64,000 bases of DNA from Flammeovirga sp. SJP92 (GCF_001583495.1 NZ_LQAQ01000042.1:1-64000), one strand, 5' to 3'. Positions 7,992 through 16,410 are shown, counted from the first letter of the stretch. A program made the numbers and translations. The notes: generated by a model from the letters alone, not told the origin.

Positions 7992-8378
7992 ATGAATAAA
8001 CAACAACAAGATATAGCTTGGAACAAACTCAAACCTTTAGGTAAGAAAGACCCATTCTTGTGGAGACAAGATCAATGTGGTGCAGCTATATATAGATACT
8101 CATATGGAAAAACAACTGCTTTTGGATGGGAAGTCGATCATATTTACCCTAAAGGTCTTCAAGGTAATATTACGAAAAAAGCTGTCAATGGTATCAATAA
8201 TAGCTATAATTTAATAGCTATGCATTGGAAGAATAACAAGTCTAAAAGTATAAATTATCCCTCTTTCAATAGTGCAGTTACATATGATAGTAAAAAACGT
8301 GCAAATGTTAATAGTAACAAGAATTTCACTGTTAATATATTGGTTCAAGTTATTTTAAGGTTAATATTTGGAATATAA
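7992..8378 (+). CDS. HNH endonuclease-like protein
   Basis: A 128-residue protein with an HNH/beta-beta-alpha-metal motif: DH at residues 49-50 (GWEVDHIYPK), Asn 69-70 (NNSYNLIAMH) and a final His 78 followed by NNKSKS. No zinc-binding CxxC pairs are present. HNH enzymes cut DNA; in phages they help packaging, act as homing nucleases or serve in defence. Here it stands alone between terminators and a divergent HTH-protease operon, so a cargo or defence role is more likely than packaging. The C-terminus ends in an unusual hydrophobic stretch (VNILVQVILRLIFGI). Confidence 0.8.
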   Translation: MNKQQQDIAWNKLKPLGKKDPFLWRQDQCGAAIYRYSYGKTTAFGWEVDHIYPKGLQGNITKKAVNGINNSYNLIAMHWKNNKSKSINYPSFNSAVTYDSKKRANVNSNKNFTVNILVQVILRLIFGI

Positions 8379-8385
8379 GTAAATT

Positions 8386-8422
8386 AAAAAAGGTTACCTC
8401 TCATAAGAAGGTAACCTTTTTT
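8386..8422. terminator. Bidirectional Rho-independent terminator
   Basis: A perfect 13-bp stem AAAAAAGGTTACC/GGTAACCTTTTTT with an 11-nt loop separates the HNH gene from the end of the convergent phage early operon. Confidence 0.95.
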
Positions 8423-8445
8423 ACCATTATTGAACTTTATATCTA

Positions 8446-8760
8446 TCAATTAAAAACCACATCTACATCAGCTCCAATCTCCAAGTCTACTCTTTCAGAA
8501 TAAGGGCTAAACGTTCCTTGTTTTACTTTCCATTCCTTCAGCTCTTTATTTCCCCTTTTGAGATTATGGGTGATGTACCATTTTGTTTTATTGTTATCGA
8601 CTTTTTTGGTGGTACACATTATAGTACAACTTAGCTCTTCGCTGTTAAACTCAATTGTACCTTCTTTCACAATGTCCTGTACTTTTCTACTCCCAGCAGG
8701 AGTTTTGAAAATCAACTCTCCAGTAGAAGAGCCATAAATTCTTATTTTCTTTTTTTTCAT
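8446..8760 (-). CDS. Phage early-region hypothetical protein
   Basis: A 104-residue basic protein with a beta-rich look (KIRIYGSSTGELIFKTPAG, WYITHNLKRG) and two cysteines. No family recognised. It is the last gene of the long leftward early operon, followed by a bidirectional terminator. Confidence 0.55.
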   Translation of the reverse strand: MKKKKIRIYGSSTGELIFKTPAGSRKVQDIVKEGTIEFNSEELSCTIMCTTKKVDNNKTKWYITHNLKRGNKELKEWKVKQGTFSPYSERVDLEIGADVDVVFN

Positions 8761-8763
8761 GAT

Positions 8764-8946
8764 TTAAGAGGGATTAGTTCTGTAATAATCAAGTTGACTT
8801 AAAAAGAGCTTTCTTTGACGCTTCAAAAATGCAATCTCTGATTTCAGCTCTTTTTGTCTGCCTTTTGAAGTCGAGATCTGAACAAACCAATTGGCTCGTT
8901 CTAATCTCTTGTCTATTCTTGCGATTTCTTTTTGTTCTAGTGTCAT
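8764..8946 (-). CDS. Small coiled-coil phage protein
   Basis: A 60-residue, highly charged helical protein (EQKEIARIDKRLERANWF, LKSEIAFLKRQRKLF) with heptad spacing over most of its length. It overlaps the upstream gene by 4 bp (start inside the preceding stop region) and precedes the next gene by 3 bp. Function unknown. Confidence 0.55.
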   Translation of the reverse strand: MTLEQKEIARIDKRLERANWFVQISTSKGRQKELKSEIAFLKRQRKLFLSQLDYYRTNPS

Positions 8947-9281
8947 GACAGCAATGGGTTGTAAAACTGTATACTTCTATAGCCATCCAACTCTCTTTCT
9001 AAATTGTATTTCTTATCTAAGAGCTTATCATAATTTTTGTGTTGAAGATGAAACTTCCTTTCATATAGATCCTGCTTACTTCTTAAATCAAAAATTTTAT
9101 CATCCCGCTCTTTTAACTTCTTCAAAGTTTTAGGAGTTGGTGCTTGCAAAAGATCAATTATCTCTTGAGTTGCTTCTAGTTTCATAGAGAGGTAATCTGC
9201 ATTTAACTCATCATTGATTTTTTGGATAGCCTTTTCACACCGTTTGATGGATTCTTGAACAACCTTCTGAAAAATTTTCAT
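8943..9281 (-). CDS. Coiled-coil phage early protein
   Basis: A 112-residue helical, charged protein with a long coiled-coil prediction from residue 40 onward (LKKLKERDDKIFDLRSKQDL). It overlaps both neighbours by 4 bp, so translation is coupled. In size and position it could be a Gam-like or accessory replication protein, but no signature supports this. Confidence 0.55.
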   Translation of the reverse strand: MKIFQKVVQESIKRCEKAIQKINDELNADYLSMKLEATQEIIDLLQAPTPKTLKKLKERDDKIFDLRSKQDLYERKFHLQHKNYDKLLDKKYNLERELDGYRSIQFYNPLLS

Positions 9282-10009
9282 ACCGTTCTAAATTTATTTG
9301 CTAAAACATTCATTTGCTGTTGTACCTTTTCCTCCTGCTCCCCGGAGGCTTGGGGTTGTTTCGGGGGAGCTTTGTTCTCTGGAGCACCTTTTACCCAGTT
9401 TCTTTTTCCTCCCGACTTATCCAATCTATACCCTGCATTTCTGAGTTTACGCCAGTACTCTTGTAGTGCTTTTCCTTCTAGGTTTGACTCTAATTGAGCA
9501 TCAGGAACGATCGCAGGTTCTTTGGTGCCGTTTTTCAACTGGGCCACAAGGCGTTTTAAAGTGTTCTGAATTTCGGGTCGGCAAAATTCAGTTACTGTTT
9601 TACCTTGCATATTCCACTCTGAAGATTCGAGATACATCTTTATTTCATCGTCGGTTGTCTCTACGAGCATCAGCATACCAGCTTCTTTCTTTGACATTTT
9701 GTACTTGATGCCTATCATCTCCAGATAAATCCTTGTCCAGTCTGAGATATAGTTAAAGGTGCGTGTGTTGAGTGCTTTGTCTGGTGAAAGCTCCTTGACT
9801 TGGAAGTACTGACAGGCTTCAACTTTTTTAAGTGTCTTAGGTAAAGCATTAAACAACATTTCCATTGCTTCCTCTTGTAAATACTTTCCTTTGCTCTTCA
9901 ATGTGACCTCCATTGTCTGTAATTCGCCCGTTTCTCTATATCCAATAACGACTCTACCTATTACACCTTTCTTGCGGGATTTGAATTCAAACTTTCTTCC
10001 TTTCTTCAT
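9278..10009 (-). CDS. Phage early protein, possibly Gp16/GemA-like
   Basis: A 243-residue basic protein. The N-terminal half is alpha/beta (VIGYRETGELQTMEVTLKSKG). The middle has a helical region, and a C-terminal motif LRNAGYRLDKSGGKRNWVKG (about residues 190-210) is followed by a disordered Pro/Gln-rich tail. The tail motif somewhat recalls the end of GemA/DUF1018 proteins of Mu-like phages, but the match is weak. It overlaps its neighbours on both sides, so it belongs to the early operon. Confidence 0.5.
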   Translation of the reverse strand: MKKGRKFEFKSRKKGVIGRVVIGYRETGELQTMEVTLKSKGKYLQEEAMEMLFNALPKTLKKVEACQYFQVKELSPDKALNTRTFNYISDWTRIYLEMIGIKYKMSKKEAGMLMLVETTDDEIKMYLESSEWNMQGKTVTEFCRPEIQNTLKRLVAQLKNGTKEPAIVPDAQLESNLEGKALQEYWRKLRNAGYRLDKSGGKRNWVKGAPENKAPPKQPQASGEQEEKVQQQMNVLANKFRTV

Positions 10010-10274
10010 AACTTCTCGCTAAAGGTGGACTGATAATTTTCAATGCTTGCTGAGGACTTCCGTTTTTAAACAGCTTGTAAGCATCGTTTAATCTTCCGTA
10101 AGAAGCACTGTTCAATCTTTCCAACAGAACGTCCTGTTGTCTACCAGATGGGAAAGAAGGTTTATAAAAGCGGTGCATCTCTGATACCATACACCAAGAA
10201 CTTACAGAAGTGTCTCTTTTGAAGTCAGGACCGACAATTTTGCGGTAACCTCTTTGGGGTTGTATTGCTTTCAT
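9987..10274 (-). CDS. Phage early-region hypothetical protein
   Basis: A 95-residue basic protein of unknown family (RGYRKIVGPDFKRDTSVSSW, ERLNSASYGRLNDAYKLF). It overlaps the downstream gene by 23 bp and shares one base with the upstream stop, so it is translationally coupled within the early operon. Confidence 0.55.
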   Translation of the reverse strand: MKAIQPQRGYRKIVGPDFKRDTSVSSWCMVSEMHRFYKPSFPSGRQQDVLLERLNSASYGRLNDAYKLFKNGSPQQALKIISPPLARSYEERKKV

Positions 10275-10582
10275 TATAATTGTATTACGATTTGATTATT
10301 CCAATTCCTCAACTCGTTATTAAATTCATAATCTATGGGTACGCCTTCTTTAGCATGAAAGTATTCATATATAGCTCTTCGAAATGCAATAGCTTCATGC
10401 TCTTTAAGTTTGAAGGAGTTCGATTTAAACGAGCACTTATTTAATGAGGGGTTTAGCATTAAATCTTTTAGAATAGACCTTTCCAAGACACCTAAACCAT
10501 AGCACATTTTTGATTGAACAACATTTTTAATAAATGATTGAAACCAAAACACTTGATTTACTTCAAGTTTAATTTTTTTCAT
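10274..10582 (-). CDS. Phage early-region hypothetical protein
   Basis: A 102-residue protein with no recognised motif, mostly helical in appearance (AIAFRRAIYEYFHAKEG). It overlaps the upstream gene by 14 bp and the next by 1 bp. Function unknown. Confidence 0.55.
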   Translation of the reverse strand: MKKIKLEVNQVFWFQSFIKNVVQSKMCYGLGVLERSILKDLMLNPSLNKCSFKSNSFKLKEHEAIAFRRAIYEYFHAKEGVPIDYEFNNELRNWNNQIVIQL

Positions 10583-10967
10583 TTCGGGCTCTTAATTGAA
10601 AGATCAACTCATCAAGTTCTTTGAGGTTGTAACTGTATAGTTTCTTTTTGTAAACCCCGTACTGGAGTAGGAACTGGTCAAACTTTTTATAATCTAACCT
10701 TGAAGCTCCTTTGCGGTCTGTATAGGTATAACCTAGCTCTCCCATTAAAGCATAAACTATTTTCAGCTTTCTGTCATGTTTAGGCTTTAATTTGTTTTTT
10801 TCTTGCTCCAAGCACACTGTAAGTGCTTTAAATTCATCTTTTGTCAACCCTCTGATGGAGTCAGTTCTTTGATTGGAAAAAGATAGGAGAATTGTTTTCT
10901 CCTGATCTCTCCAACCTAAAAAGCCTAACAAAAAGAAGAAGTGAGCATAAGGATTTTTCTTTGCCAT
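10569..10967 (-). CDS. Conserved early protein of Bacteroidota Mu-like phages
   Basis: A 132-residue basic protein. The pattern LLSFSNQRTDSIRGLTKDEFKAL, then a region KLKIVYALMGELGYTYTD, and an ending KKLYSYNLKELDELIFQLRA resemble small proteins found beside transposition genes in Bacteroidota Mu-like phages. They may take the place of GemA. The family role is not established to my knowledge, so the function is left open. Confidence 0.6.
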   Translation of the reverse strand: MAKKNPYAHFFFLLGFLGWRDQEKTILLSFSNQRTDSIRGLTKDEFKALTVCLEQEKNKLKPKHDRKLKIVYALMGELGYTYTDRKGASRLDYKKFDQFLLQYGVYKKKLYSYNLKELDELIFQLRARNEKN

Positions 10968-10979
10968 AGTTAGACTCCC

Positions 10980-11615
10980 TTAGTCACCCTTTTCTAAAAC
11001 TTCCTCTGGAACTGGAAGGCTTGCAAAATCAAGAGTGATATTATCATAGCCTCCATATTTATTCTTTTCTCTCACATAGAAATAGAATCTTGCATACCTT
11101 TCGGTATATGCTTCATTAAATAATTCAACAGCTTCCATAAGCACTTTATCATTATTCAATTGTGCATGGTTTGCAATCTTTTGAATTTTCTGATAATCAA
11201 ACTTTCCATTGTTATTTTTATCTAAAAGATCAACAATGAAACCCGATTGCCCTTCATCAGAAAACTCACTCCTAATCCAGTCCCTTACCTTCTCAGCTCC
11301 AAGTTCTGCACGTTCATCGTATTCTTTTACAAGATTCATTTTAAACTCAATCTTGTGTTTAGAGCCAATAAGAGAACAATTCTTTTGCCCTTTTTTTACT
11401 TCACCATATTCTTCCATTACATCAATAAAAGCTGTAATGTCCTTAAATGCTTCAGTTTTTAAAGCGATAAGTTCTTTCTGTTTTGCCTTGAATTTCGCAA
11501 CCCATTCTTCAAGTAGATCTTGTTTTAGGGCTTCATAAGACATCCTTTTAGAACTAACTTCTTTTTGCTTTTTCGCCTGTAGTTCTTCTAATAATTTTTC
11601 TTCTTCCTGCGTCAT
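10980..11615 (-). CDS. DUF3164 family protein
   Basis: A 211-residue protein matching DUF3164, a family found next to the transposase genes of Mu-like phages. It has a helical N-terminus. The central region is MNLVKEYDERAELGAEKVRDW followed by FIVDLLDKNNNGKFDYQKI, and a typical C-terminal block holds YTERYARFYFYVREKNKYG and a final NITLDFASLPV. Its biochemical role is unknown; it may assist replication or host take-over. It sits in the early operon after the transposition genes. Confidence 0.8.
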   Translation of the reverse strand: MTQEEEKLLEELQAKKQKEVSSKRMSYEALKQDLLEEWVAKFKAKQKELIALKTEAFKDITAFIDVMEEYGEVKKGQKNCSLIGSKHKIEFKMNLVKEYDERAELGAEKVRDWIRSEFSDEGQSGFIVDLLDKNNNGKFDYQKIQKIANHAQLNNDKVLMEAVELFNEAYTERYARFYFYVREKNKYGGYDNITLDFASLPVPEEVLEKGD

Positions 11616-11632
11616 TTTTAATAGATTTTTGA

Positions 11633-11662
11633 GTGTGAGCGTAGACTGACTACGCTACACAC
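11633..11662. other. Strong hairpin in the early operon
   Basis: AGCGTAG (11638-11644) pairs with CTACGCT (11650-11656) around a 5-nt loop, extended by GTGTG/CACAC past one bulged A. No U-tract follows on either strand, so it is not a typical terminator. It lies in a 70-bp gap between early genes and may be an RNA processing or protein-binding site. Confidence 0.4.
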
Positions 11663-11685
11663 AGTAACAAAATTTTCAATCAACT

Positions 11686-11976
11686 TTAGTTCATCGCGTT
11701 ATCGATGTTGGGCTTTAGTTGGTTGTTTGCTTCCATCAGGGCAAAGGCTTCTTTGAATGCCTTATACCTTTCTTCTGAAAATAAATCGACTTCCTTACAA
11801 GTCATTGTCCCGGCACTGGCTCCTTCAAATTCCAAGGGGAGTACACTGTATACTATTCTTTCGGTATCGTAGTCATAGTATAAACCATTAACTTCTACCT
11901 TTTGAAAATTTTCCCCATTGAAGAAATAAGCCGTCTGTCTTGGACAATACGTGTTTAGGATTCCTGTTCCCGTCAT
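11686..11976 (-). CDS. Phage early-region hypothetical protein
   Basis: A 96-residue protein, beta-rich at the N-terminus (YFFNGENFQKVEVNGLYYDYD) and helical at the C-terminus (YKAFKEAFALMEANNQ). No family recognised. It lies in the early operon, separated by short gaps on both sides. Confidence 0.55.
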   Translation of the reverse strand: MTGTGILNTYCPRQTAYFFNGENFQKVEVNGLYYDYDTERIVYSVLPLEFEGASAGTMTCKEVDLFSEERYKAFKEAFALMEANNQLKPNIDNAMN

Positions 11977-12023
11977 TGCTTTATAAAGTTTACTAATTTC
12001 ACATTACTCATCAGACTTACACA

Positions 12024-12509
12024 TTAGGTCAAGGTGTTTTCTCGAAGCTCTTTTATAAGCGCTGTTAGCTTTTTTTGATGTTCTCCCTCAATACCCCCTT
12101 CAATGCATGTGATGAATATTTCGTTAATAATATTAGAGATCTTAGAATCGTTCCGGTGATCTCTAAAATAGTTCTTGCGGTTATAGTTTTCTGCCCAGTC
12201 GCGCACTTCAAATGCTTCTTCTGAGTTGATTTTACTGCACAACACTACCACTCCTGTTCTTGTAAATGCAGTGGTGGTCTGCATCCCCCCGTTAGTTTTT
12301 ACTTTGATATAATCCCAATGTTTGTACCTTTCCAACAGGTGCAAATAATTGTTCTTATACGTCTTGATCTTATCCTTTGCCTCTTTCCCTGGTCTAAAAC
12401 CCAGTGCTTTTCCTAACTCGGAGTTAGTGATAAAAAAATTGTCTAATTCTTCGTGAACGTAAATGCCTACTTGAACACCTTTACGTGGATATACCGTAAT
12501 TTCTTTCAT
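12024..12509 (-). CDS. Bro-N/antirepressor-like phage protein
   Basis: A 161-residue protein whose first ~120 residues look like a Bro-N or phage antirepressor N-terminal domain. It has a strand pair VGIYVHEELDNFFITNSELG, then KALGF, an exposed IKTYKNNY, and TTAFTRTGVVVL before a helical end. Such domains bind DNA or repressors and modulate lysogeny. It starts 2 bp after the previous gene in the early operon. The assignment is by pattern and should be checked by profile search. Confidence 0.55.
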   Translation of the reverse strand: MKEITVYPRKGVQVGIYVHEELDNFFITNSELGKALGFRPGKEAKDKIKTYKNNYLHLLERYKHWDYIKVKTNGGMQTTTAFTRTGVVVLCSKINSEEAFEVRDWAENYNRKNYFRDHRNDSKISNIINEIFITCIEGGIEGEHQKKLTALIKELRENTLT

Positions 12510-12511
12510 TG

Positions 12512-12796
12512 TTATTTTTCTTTTCTTACACCGAGTTCGTTTAACATATCATCTACTGAAACACTCGCCGAATTGGGCGTTAAGGTGACTACACCTTTTG
12601 AATTGCAGTAGAGCTTTAAACCTTTGATCAACTCCAGCTCTCCTTGCGGTGCCAAGGTTGGATTCTTTCTCACTTGCTCTATGATCATGTCAAGTACTTT
12701 CTTTTGTTCATCCCTAGTTCTTTCTATTTCGGATTGATACAACTTGAAGGAGTTCACCAGTTCGTGAAAGCTCACCTCTTTTTTTTTCTTAGTCAT
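12512..12796 (-). CDS. Small coiled-coil phage protein
   Basis: A 94-residue protein with a basic, helical N-terminus (KKKKEVSFHELVNSFKLYQSE) and a small C-terminal beta unit (LKLYCNSKGVVTLTPNS). It lies between the MuB-type ATPase and the antirepressor-like gene. Function unknown. Confidence 0.55.
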   Translation of the reverse strand: MTKKKKEVSFHELVNSFKLYQSEIERTRDEQKKVLDMIIEQVRKNPTLAPQGELELIKGLKLYCNSKGVVTLTPNSASVSVDDMLNELGVRKEK

Positions 12797-12830
12797 TTTT
12801 ATGTAGTGGGGGGATAAGTTAATTCTTGAG

Positions 12831-13832
12831 TTATTTATTGATCTGCTGTTTTAATCGCAGGTCTTTTATGTAGTCAATCGTTCTTCTCATATCTCCTCTA
12901 AACTTATTGTTGTAGAAGGCTAGAAGCTGTTTGTCTGTCTTCGTTTCCGAAATATCAAAGTGCTTTAAAGCCTGTTTAATACTGTTTAAATAATCAGTAT
13001 CTCTTGCTTTTAGGAAGCTCTCTGTTGTTTTGTAATCCTCTGGCATGATTTCCATATTGAATTCATTTGACCCAAAACGGGAGAATATCTGAGGGAAAAA
13101 CATCTTCTCATTATCATGCTTCATCTTCAGCCAGTTGTAATAGCTAACACCACTACGGGGAGCACCGATCAGTACAATACCGCATACACCTTTCAACTCA
13201 TCCGTAAGTGTTTTGATGGTCTTGTAGTTTTTCAGTGAAAGGTTTTCGGCCTCATCGATAATCAGAAGAGGATTTGCATCCAACTGGATCAACTTATCAA
13301 TCACCATTTTAGTGAGCTTGTACGTTGTGCCTTTTGCAGGAATACGCTTGTCGGTCTTGGTGTCCATTTGCGTAAGCCCCAGTTCTTTCACAAACAACCC
13401 TACAAACTCCTTTTGTGTCAATGTACCGTTACAAGTGATCAGAAAAGTATGCTGTATTCCTTTCTTGCCGTGCTTGTTGTATTTTTCTGAAGCAAAGGTT
13501 TTGCCTGCTCCCGTTTTTCCATTCAGCACAAGAAAGGAGCTGTTGTGTCTTGCGATGTTAAAACAGTTGACTGCCTCTTTGTAAGCTTTGTTTTCAATCA
13601 CGCAATCGCCATCCAAATACTGTTTAATCAATGTAAACTTTGAATCATTGATCTTTGAAGGTTCAGGTTTACCTGTATTGATTTCGTACTTGCCATCTTT
13701 GATATGATTCAAGTGAAGTCCTGCTTTTGTTGCTTTCTGCAAGTACTTCCAATGCAAACCTGTCTTAGCTTGAAATTCTTTAAGTTCCTTTGTGAGCTCT
13801 TGTTTCTGCTCAAGTGTCCATGTCGCTGTCAT
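12831..13832 (-). CDS. MuB-like AAA ATPase, transposition target protein
   Basis: A 333-residue protein with Walker A GKTGAGKT (residues 105-112), Walker B PLLIIDEAENLS (D193, E194) and a sensor region GIVLIGAPRSG. This is the AAA fold of Mu B, which binds DNA, selects targets and activates the transposase. The first ~60 residues carry a helix-turn-helix-like segment, as in Mu B. It overlaps the transposase gene by 23 bp, so the A-B pair is translated in a coupled way. Confidence 0.9.
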   Translation of the reverse strand: MTATWTLEQKQELTKELKEFQAKTGLHWKYLQKATKAGLHLNHIKDGKYEINTGKPEPSKINDSKFTLIKQYLDGDCVIENKAYKEAVNCFNIARHNSSFLVLNGKTGAGKTFASEKYNKHGKKGIQHTFLITCNGTLTQKEFVGLFVKELGLTQMDTKTDKRIPAKGTTYKLTKMVIDKLIQLDANPLLIIDEAENLSLKNYKTIKTLTDELKGVCGIVLIGAPRSGVSYYNWLKMKHDNEKMFFPQIFSRFGSNEFNMEIMPEDYKTTESFLKARDTDYLNSIKQALKHFDISETKTDKQLLAFYNNKFRGDMRRTIDYIKDLRLKQQINK

Positions 13833-16092
13833 TGTCTTCGTCGTTTTCTAGGTTTCTAAAATACTCATACATCTTATCGGCTTCAGTAGGGGCGGTATCT
13901 TCCTCCAAAAGTGTTTCTTCTTCTTCATACACTTCCATTTCATCCTCATCAAAATCGTAATGTACTTTTTGATTTTCCCCTTCCCTTATACTCCCCTCAG
14001 AGGGGGTGCTGGCCAATTCTTCTAAATAATCCGATTCAGCAAGTGATTGCTCTTCTTTGCTCATGCAATTCCAAGCTACCTGATGCCCATCGTACCTGTA
14101 ATTTAGATCCTCCTGTTTGTCCATAACTTCTTTACGTTGTTCCCTTCGGGTTTTAAGTCGGCGTTCGATTAAGTCTTTATCACCTTCCTCAAAATCGTAA
14201 ATTGCCCTTTTGGTCATTTTGGTAGAGGTAGCCCATGCAATAAATTTCTGATTTTCATTGAAAAGAGCTATTCGTTTTTTATCTAAATCGTTGACGTTGT
14301 ATTTCACTTTGAATTTTAAACCTGTATACTTCTGAAGGAACCTCTGATCAATTTCCCCTTCAGTATCCAGTACCTCGTAATTGAACGTTTTCTTACCAAA
14401 TGTGAGTGCAATGCCATGATTATAGAAAGTAATATCAGATGCTTCTTTGAATGATGGCAGTTTACCCTGTTTACGCATCCTGTCATTCACCTTATATTCC
14501 CAGAATAGATGCATATTTTCTTTTTCGCCTAACCAACGGAAATCAACATAATCAGGGCTGTCATTGTAGCGTTCATTTGGTGATTTATCATCCACTCCCT
14601 GTTTCAGTGCGTTCCATATTCTCATATCTTCCTCAAACTGAGACATGGCTTCTGCCAGTGTTCCGAAGGTTTTCTGATATTTCTCCAGCTTGTCGACATT
14701 TAAACGGGAACGATCTGATTTTGCTAATACATTTTGCCCTGTAAAATTGATATGACGGGACATGATATAACGTTGCATTCTGCCAAATACACTTTCTATG
14801 ATTTTTGACTTAGGATTGCGTGCCTTGGCATTAAAAGCAACCATTACTTCACTTGCTCCTTGGAAGGCTAATTTGTTGGCTGAATCACCATCATAAAGCA
14901 ACTGATAAGGGAGCGTGTTTCCGGTACTTGCAATTGACTTTGATAAGGCTTCACGGATCACATAAGCATTCTCACCATTGGTACTGAAAGAGTAACCAAG
15001 TATTCTCTCTGAGTGAGCATCAAGAATAACGTACACGTCCAGTCTTGCTTTTGTTTTACCTCCCTCACGGTAGTAATAATTGACCTTGGTGCCATCCGCT
15101 ACCCAAAGGGCATTTCTTACAGAAGGTTTGAAGGTGATATTGGTGTGCTCAAACTTGTTTTGCCAAGCCGAAAAACCATGATGAATAGCATACCAGAAGT
15201 ATTGTATAGAAGGCAGGTTCACTCTGTCTCTGAAAGACCTAATTTTCACTTCTTCTTTACCTTTTTGAACTCTGATGCGGTTAAAGGTAGCACAAGCATC
15301 TTTTACCGTTGGTTTTCGTGGGTCTGACATCAGTTTGATAATCATTTGATCATCATCCACATCGTACTTCAAGCTGTTGGTATTGCCATACTGACTTAGG
15401 AACATTCCTGCACCTTCTTGCTCATATCTTTTGATATTTCTTAAAAGTACCTGGTCATTATCGGAGAGCTTGAGTTTTACATCATAAGCCAGTTCATATT
15501 GCTTGGATGCCTTCACTACCAACGTTCTAAAATCGGCAGGTCTGTGATACTCTTCATCAAAGCGTTTGCGAAGCATCAGTTTGTCATCTGAAACAAGCAA
15601 ACTATAAAACATGCATCGTGCCTGTAGCTCCTTGAGCTTATCCGCCGGTAGACTCCCTTTGGTGTCATAAACCAACTCGCCCGTATCAAAATCAACTCTT
15701 GGTTGTTCAATTACATAACTGTCAAATACATCACTATCACGTTTTGATAGTGCGGGAAGCAAATCCAAAATCTTTGTGACCAAATAGTCTTGTTTTCGGT
15801 CTCTTTTGAGATTGTTTGCTTGCCTTTCTTTGTCGAGAAGTAAAGCCCAAACCTGATCTTCAGACGGTGGATTGTAACGCTTCGGGATGCTTGTCAATAA
15901 GACTAAGTTTTTCCGCTTGTCTGTGGGGTCTTTGCGGTTGATCCATGTGGTGGAGTTGGATTTGCGTTGTCTTAAAACTCCTTTTTTAATAGCTCCTAAA
16001 CTAACTCTTAACAAATCAGTTGCGAAGTTCCAAGATACCCATATTTCGGAATCAATAACTTTTACTTCTGATACGAAGCTATTCAAGCTCAT
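13810..16092 (-). CDS. MuA-like DDE transposase
   Basis: A 760-residue transposase that would catalyse phage integration and replicative transposition. The integrase-like core holds the acidic triad D333 (LWVADGT), D401 or D403 (LLYDGDSA) and E433 (KIIESVFG), with long DNA-binding regions before it. The Mu-type C-terminal beta-barrel domain follows at about 560-620 (HGIALTFGKKTFNYEV). An acidic tail of some 60 residues rich in Glu/Asp ends the protein, probably the region contacting the B ATPase. It is first among the large genes after the RHH regulator and overlaps B by 23 bp. Confidence 0.93.
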   Translation of the reverse strand: MSLNSFVSEVKVIDSEIWVSWNFATDLLRVSLGAIKKGVLRQRKSNSTTWINRKDPTDKRKNLVLLTSIPKRYNPPSEDQVWALLLDKERQANNLKRDRKQDYLVTKILDLLPALSKRDSDVFDSYVIEQPRVDFDTGELVYDTKGSLPADKLKELQARCMFYSLLVSDDKLMLRKRFDEEYHRPADFRTLVVKASKQYELAYDVKLKLSDNDQVLLRNIKRYEQEGAGMFLSQYGNTNSLKYDVDDDQMIIKLMSDPRKPTVKDACATFNRIRVQKGKEEVKIRSFRDRVNLPSIQYFWYAIHHGFSAWQNKFEHTNITFKPSVRNALWVADGTKVNYYYREGGKTKARLDVYVILDAHSERILGYSFSTNGENAYVIREALSKSIASTGNTLPYQLLYDGDSANKLAFQGASEVMVAFNAKARNPKSKIIESVFGRMQRYIMSRHINFTGQNVLAKSDRSRLNVDKLEKYQKTFGTLAEAMSQFEEDMRIWNALKQGVDDKSPNERYNDSPDYVDFRWLGEKENMHLFWEYKVNDRMRKQGKLPSFKEASDITFYNHGIALTFGKKTFNYEVLDTEGEIDQRFLQKYTGLKFKVKYNVNDLDKKRIALFNENQKFIAWATSTKMTKRAIYDFEEGDKDLIERRLKTRREQRKEVMDKQEDLNYRYDGHQVAWNCMSKEEQSLAESDYLEELASTPSEGSIREGENQKVHYDFDEDEMEVYEEEETLLEEDTAPTEADKMYEYFRNLENDEDNDSDMDT

Positions 16093-16282
16093 TCAGCAAT
16101 TGTTCTTGTCTCTTGTCTACTGATTTTCTTTCATCATTATAAACAAGCATCTTAAAATAATCTGTACGGTTCATTTTCTGCGATTTTGCTTTTCGATCTA
16201 GGATCGTCAAAAAGTCTCCATCAACCTTGAAATTGATTTGCTTTTTTTCCTTACCAGAAGGGATTTTGTTTTTAACAGTCAT
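16079..16282 (-). CDS. Ribbon-helix-helix regulator in the Ner position
   Basis: With the start at 16282 this is a 67-residue basic protein. KKQINFKVDGDFLTILDRKA followed by QKMNRTDYFKMLV fits a ribbon-helix-helix DNA-binding fold. An in-frame ATG at 16318 would add 12 residues that overlap the divergent control region, so I prefer the shorter form. It overlaps the transposase start by 14 bp. In Mu this place is held by Ner, an HTH repressor of early transcription; an analogous role is inferred. Confidence 0.65.
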   Translation of the reverse strand: MTVKNKIPSGKEKKQINFKVDGDFLTILDRKAKSQKMNRTDYFKMLVYNDERKSVDKRQEQLLNELE

Positions 16283-16297
16283 GATAGTATATTTAAA

Positions 16298-16338
16298 ATC
16301 TACATGAATTATATACAATGTGTATATATTATCTACAT
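16298..16338. promoter_or_regulatory. Divergent early control region with palindrome and direct repeats
   Basis: A palindrome TATATAC-aatgt-GTATATA (16310-16328) lies between the early operon and repressor genes. It is bracketed by two ATCTACAT direct repeats (16298-16305 and 16331-16338), 33 bp apart (three helical turns). Such symmetry suits a dimeric ribbon-helix-helix or repressor protein. Confidence 0.5.
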
Positions 16339-16351
16339 CACAAATATTCGT

Positions 16352-16402
16352 ACTTTAGTTCTAATAAACAAACTATAGTTCGATTATTTCTCAAACTAAA
16401 GC
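16352..16402. promoter_or_regulatory. Putative phage repressor operator cluster
   Basis: Three related sites, CTTTAGTTC (from 16353), AAACTATAGTTCGA (16370-16383) and CAAACTAAAG (from 16393), are spaced about two helical turns apart. They share the half-site AACTWTAG. A perfect palindrome of the same motif, CGAACTATAGTTCG, recurs at 16571-16584 inside the repressor gene. Confidence 0.5.
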
Positions 16403-16410
16403 ATAACAAA

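Noticed and set aside
14451-14744. Open frames opposite the transposase gene
   Set aside because: They are shadows of a clear DDE transposase and carry no recognisable motif.
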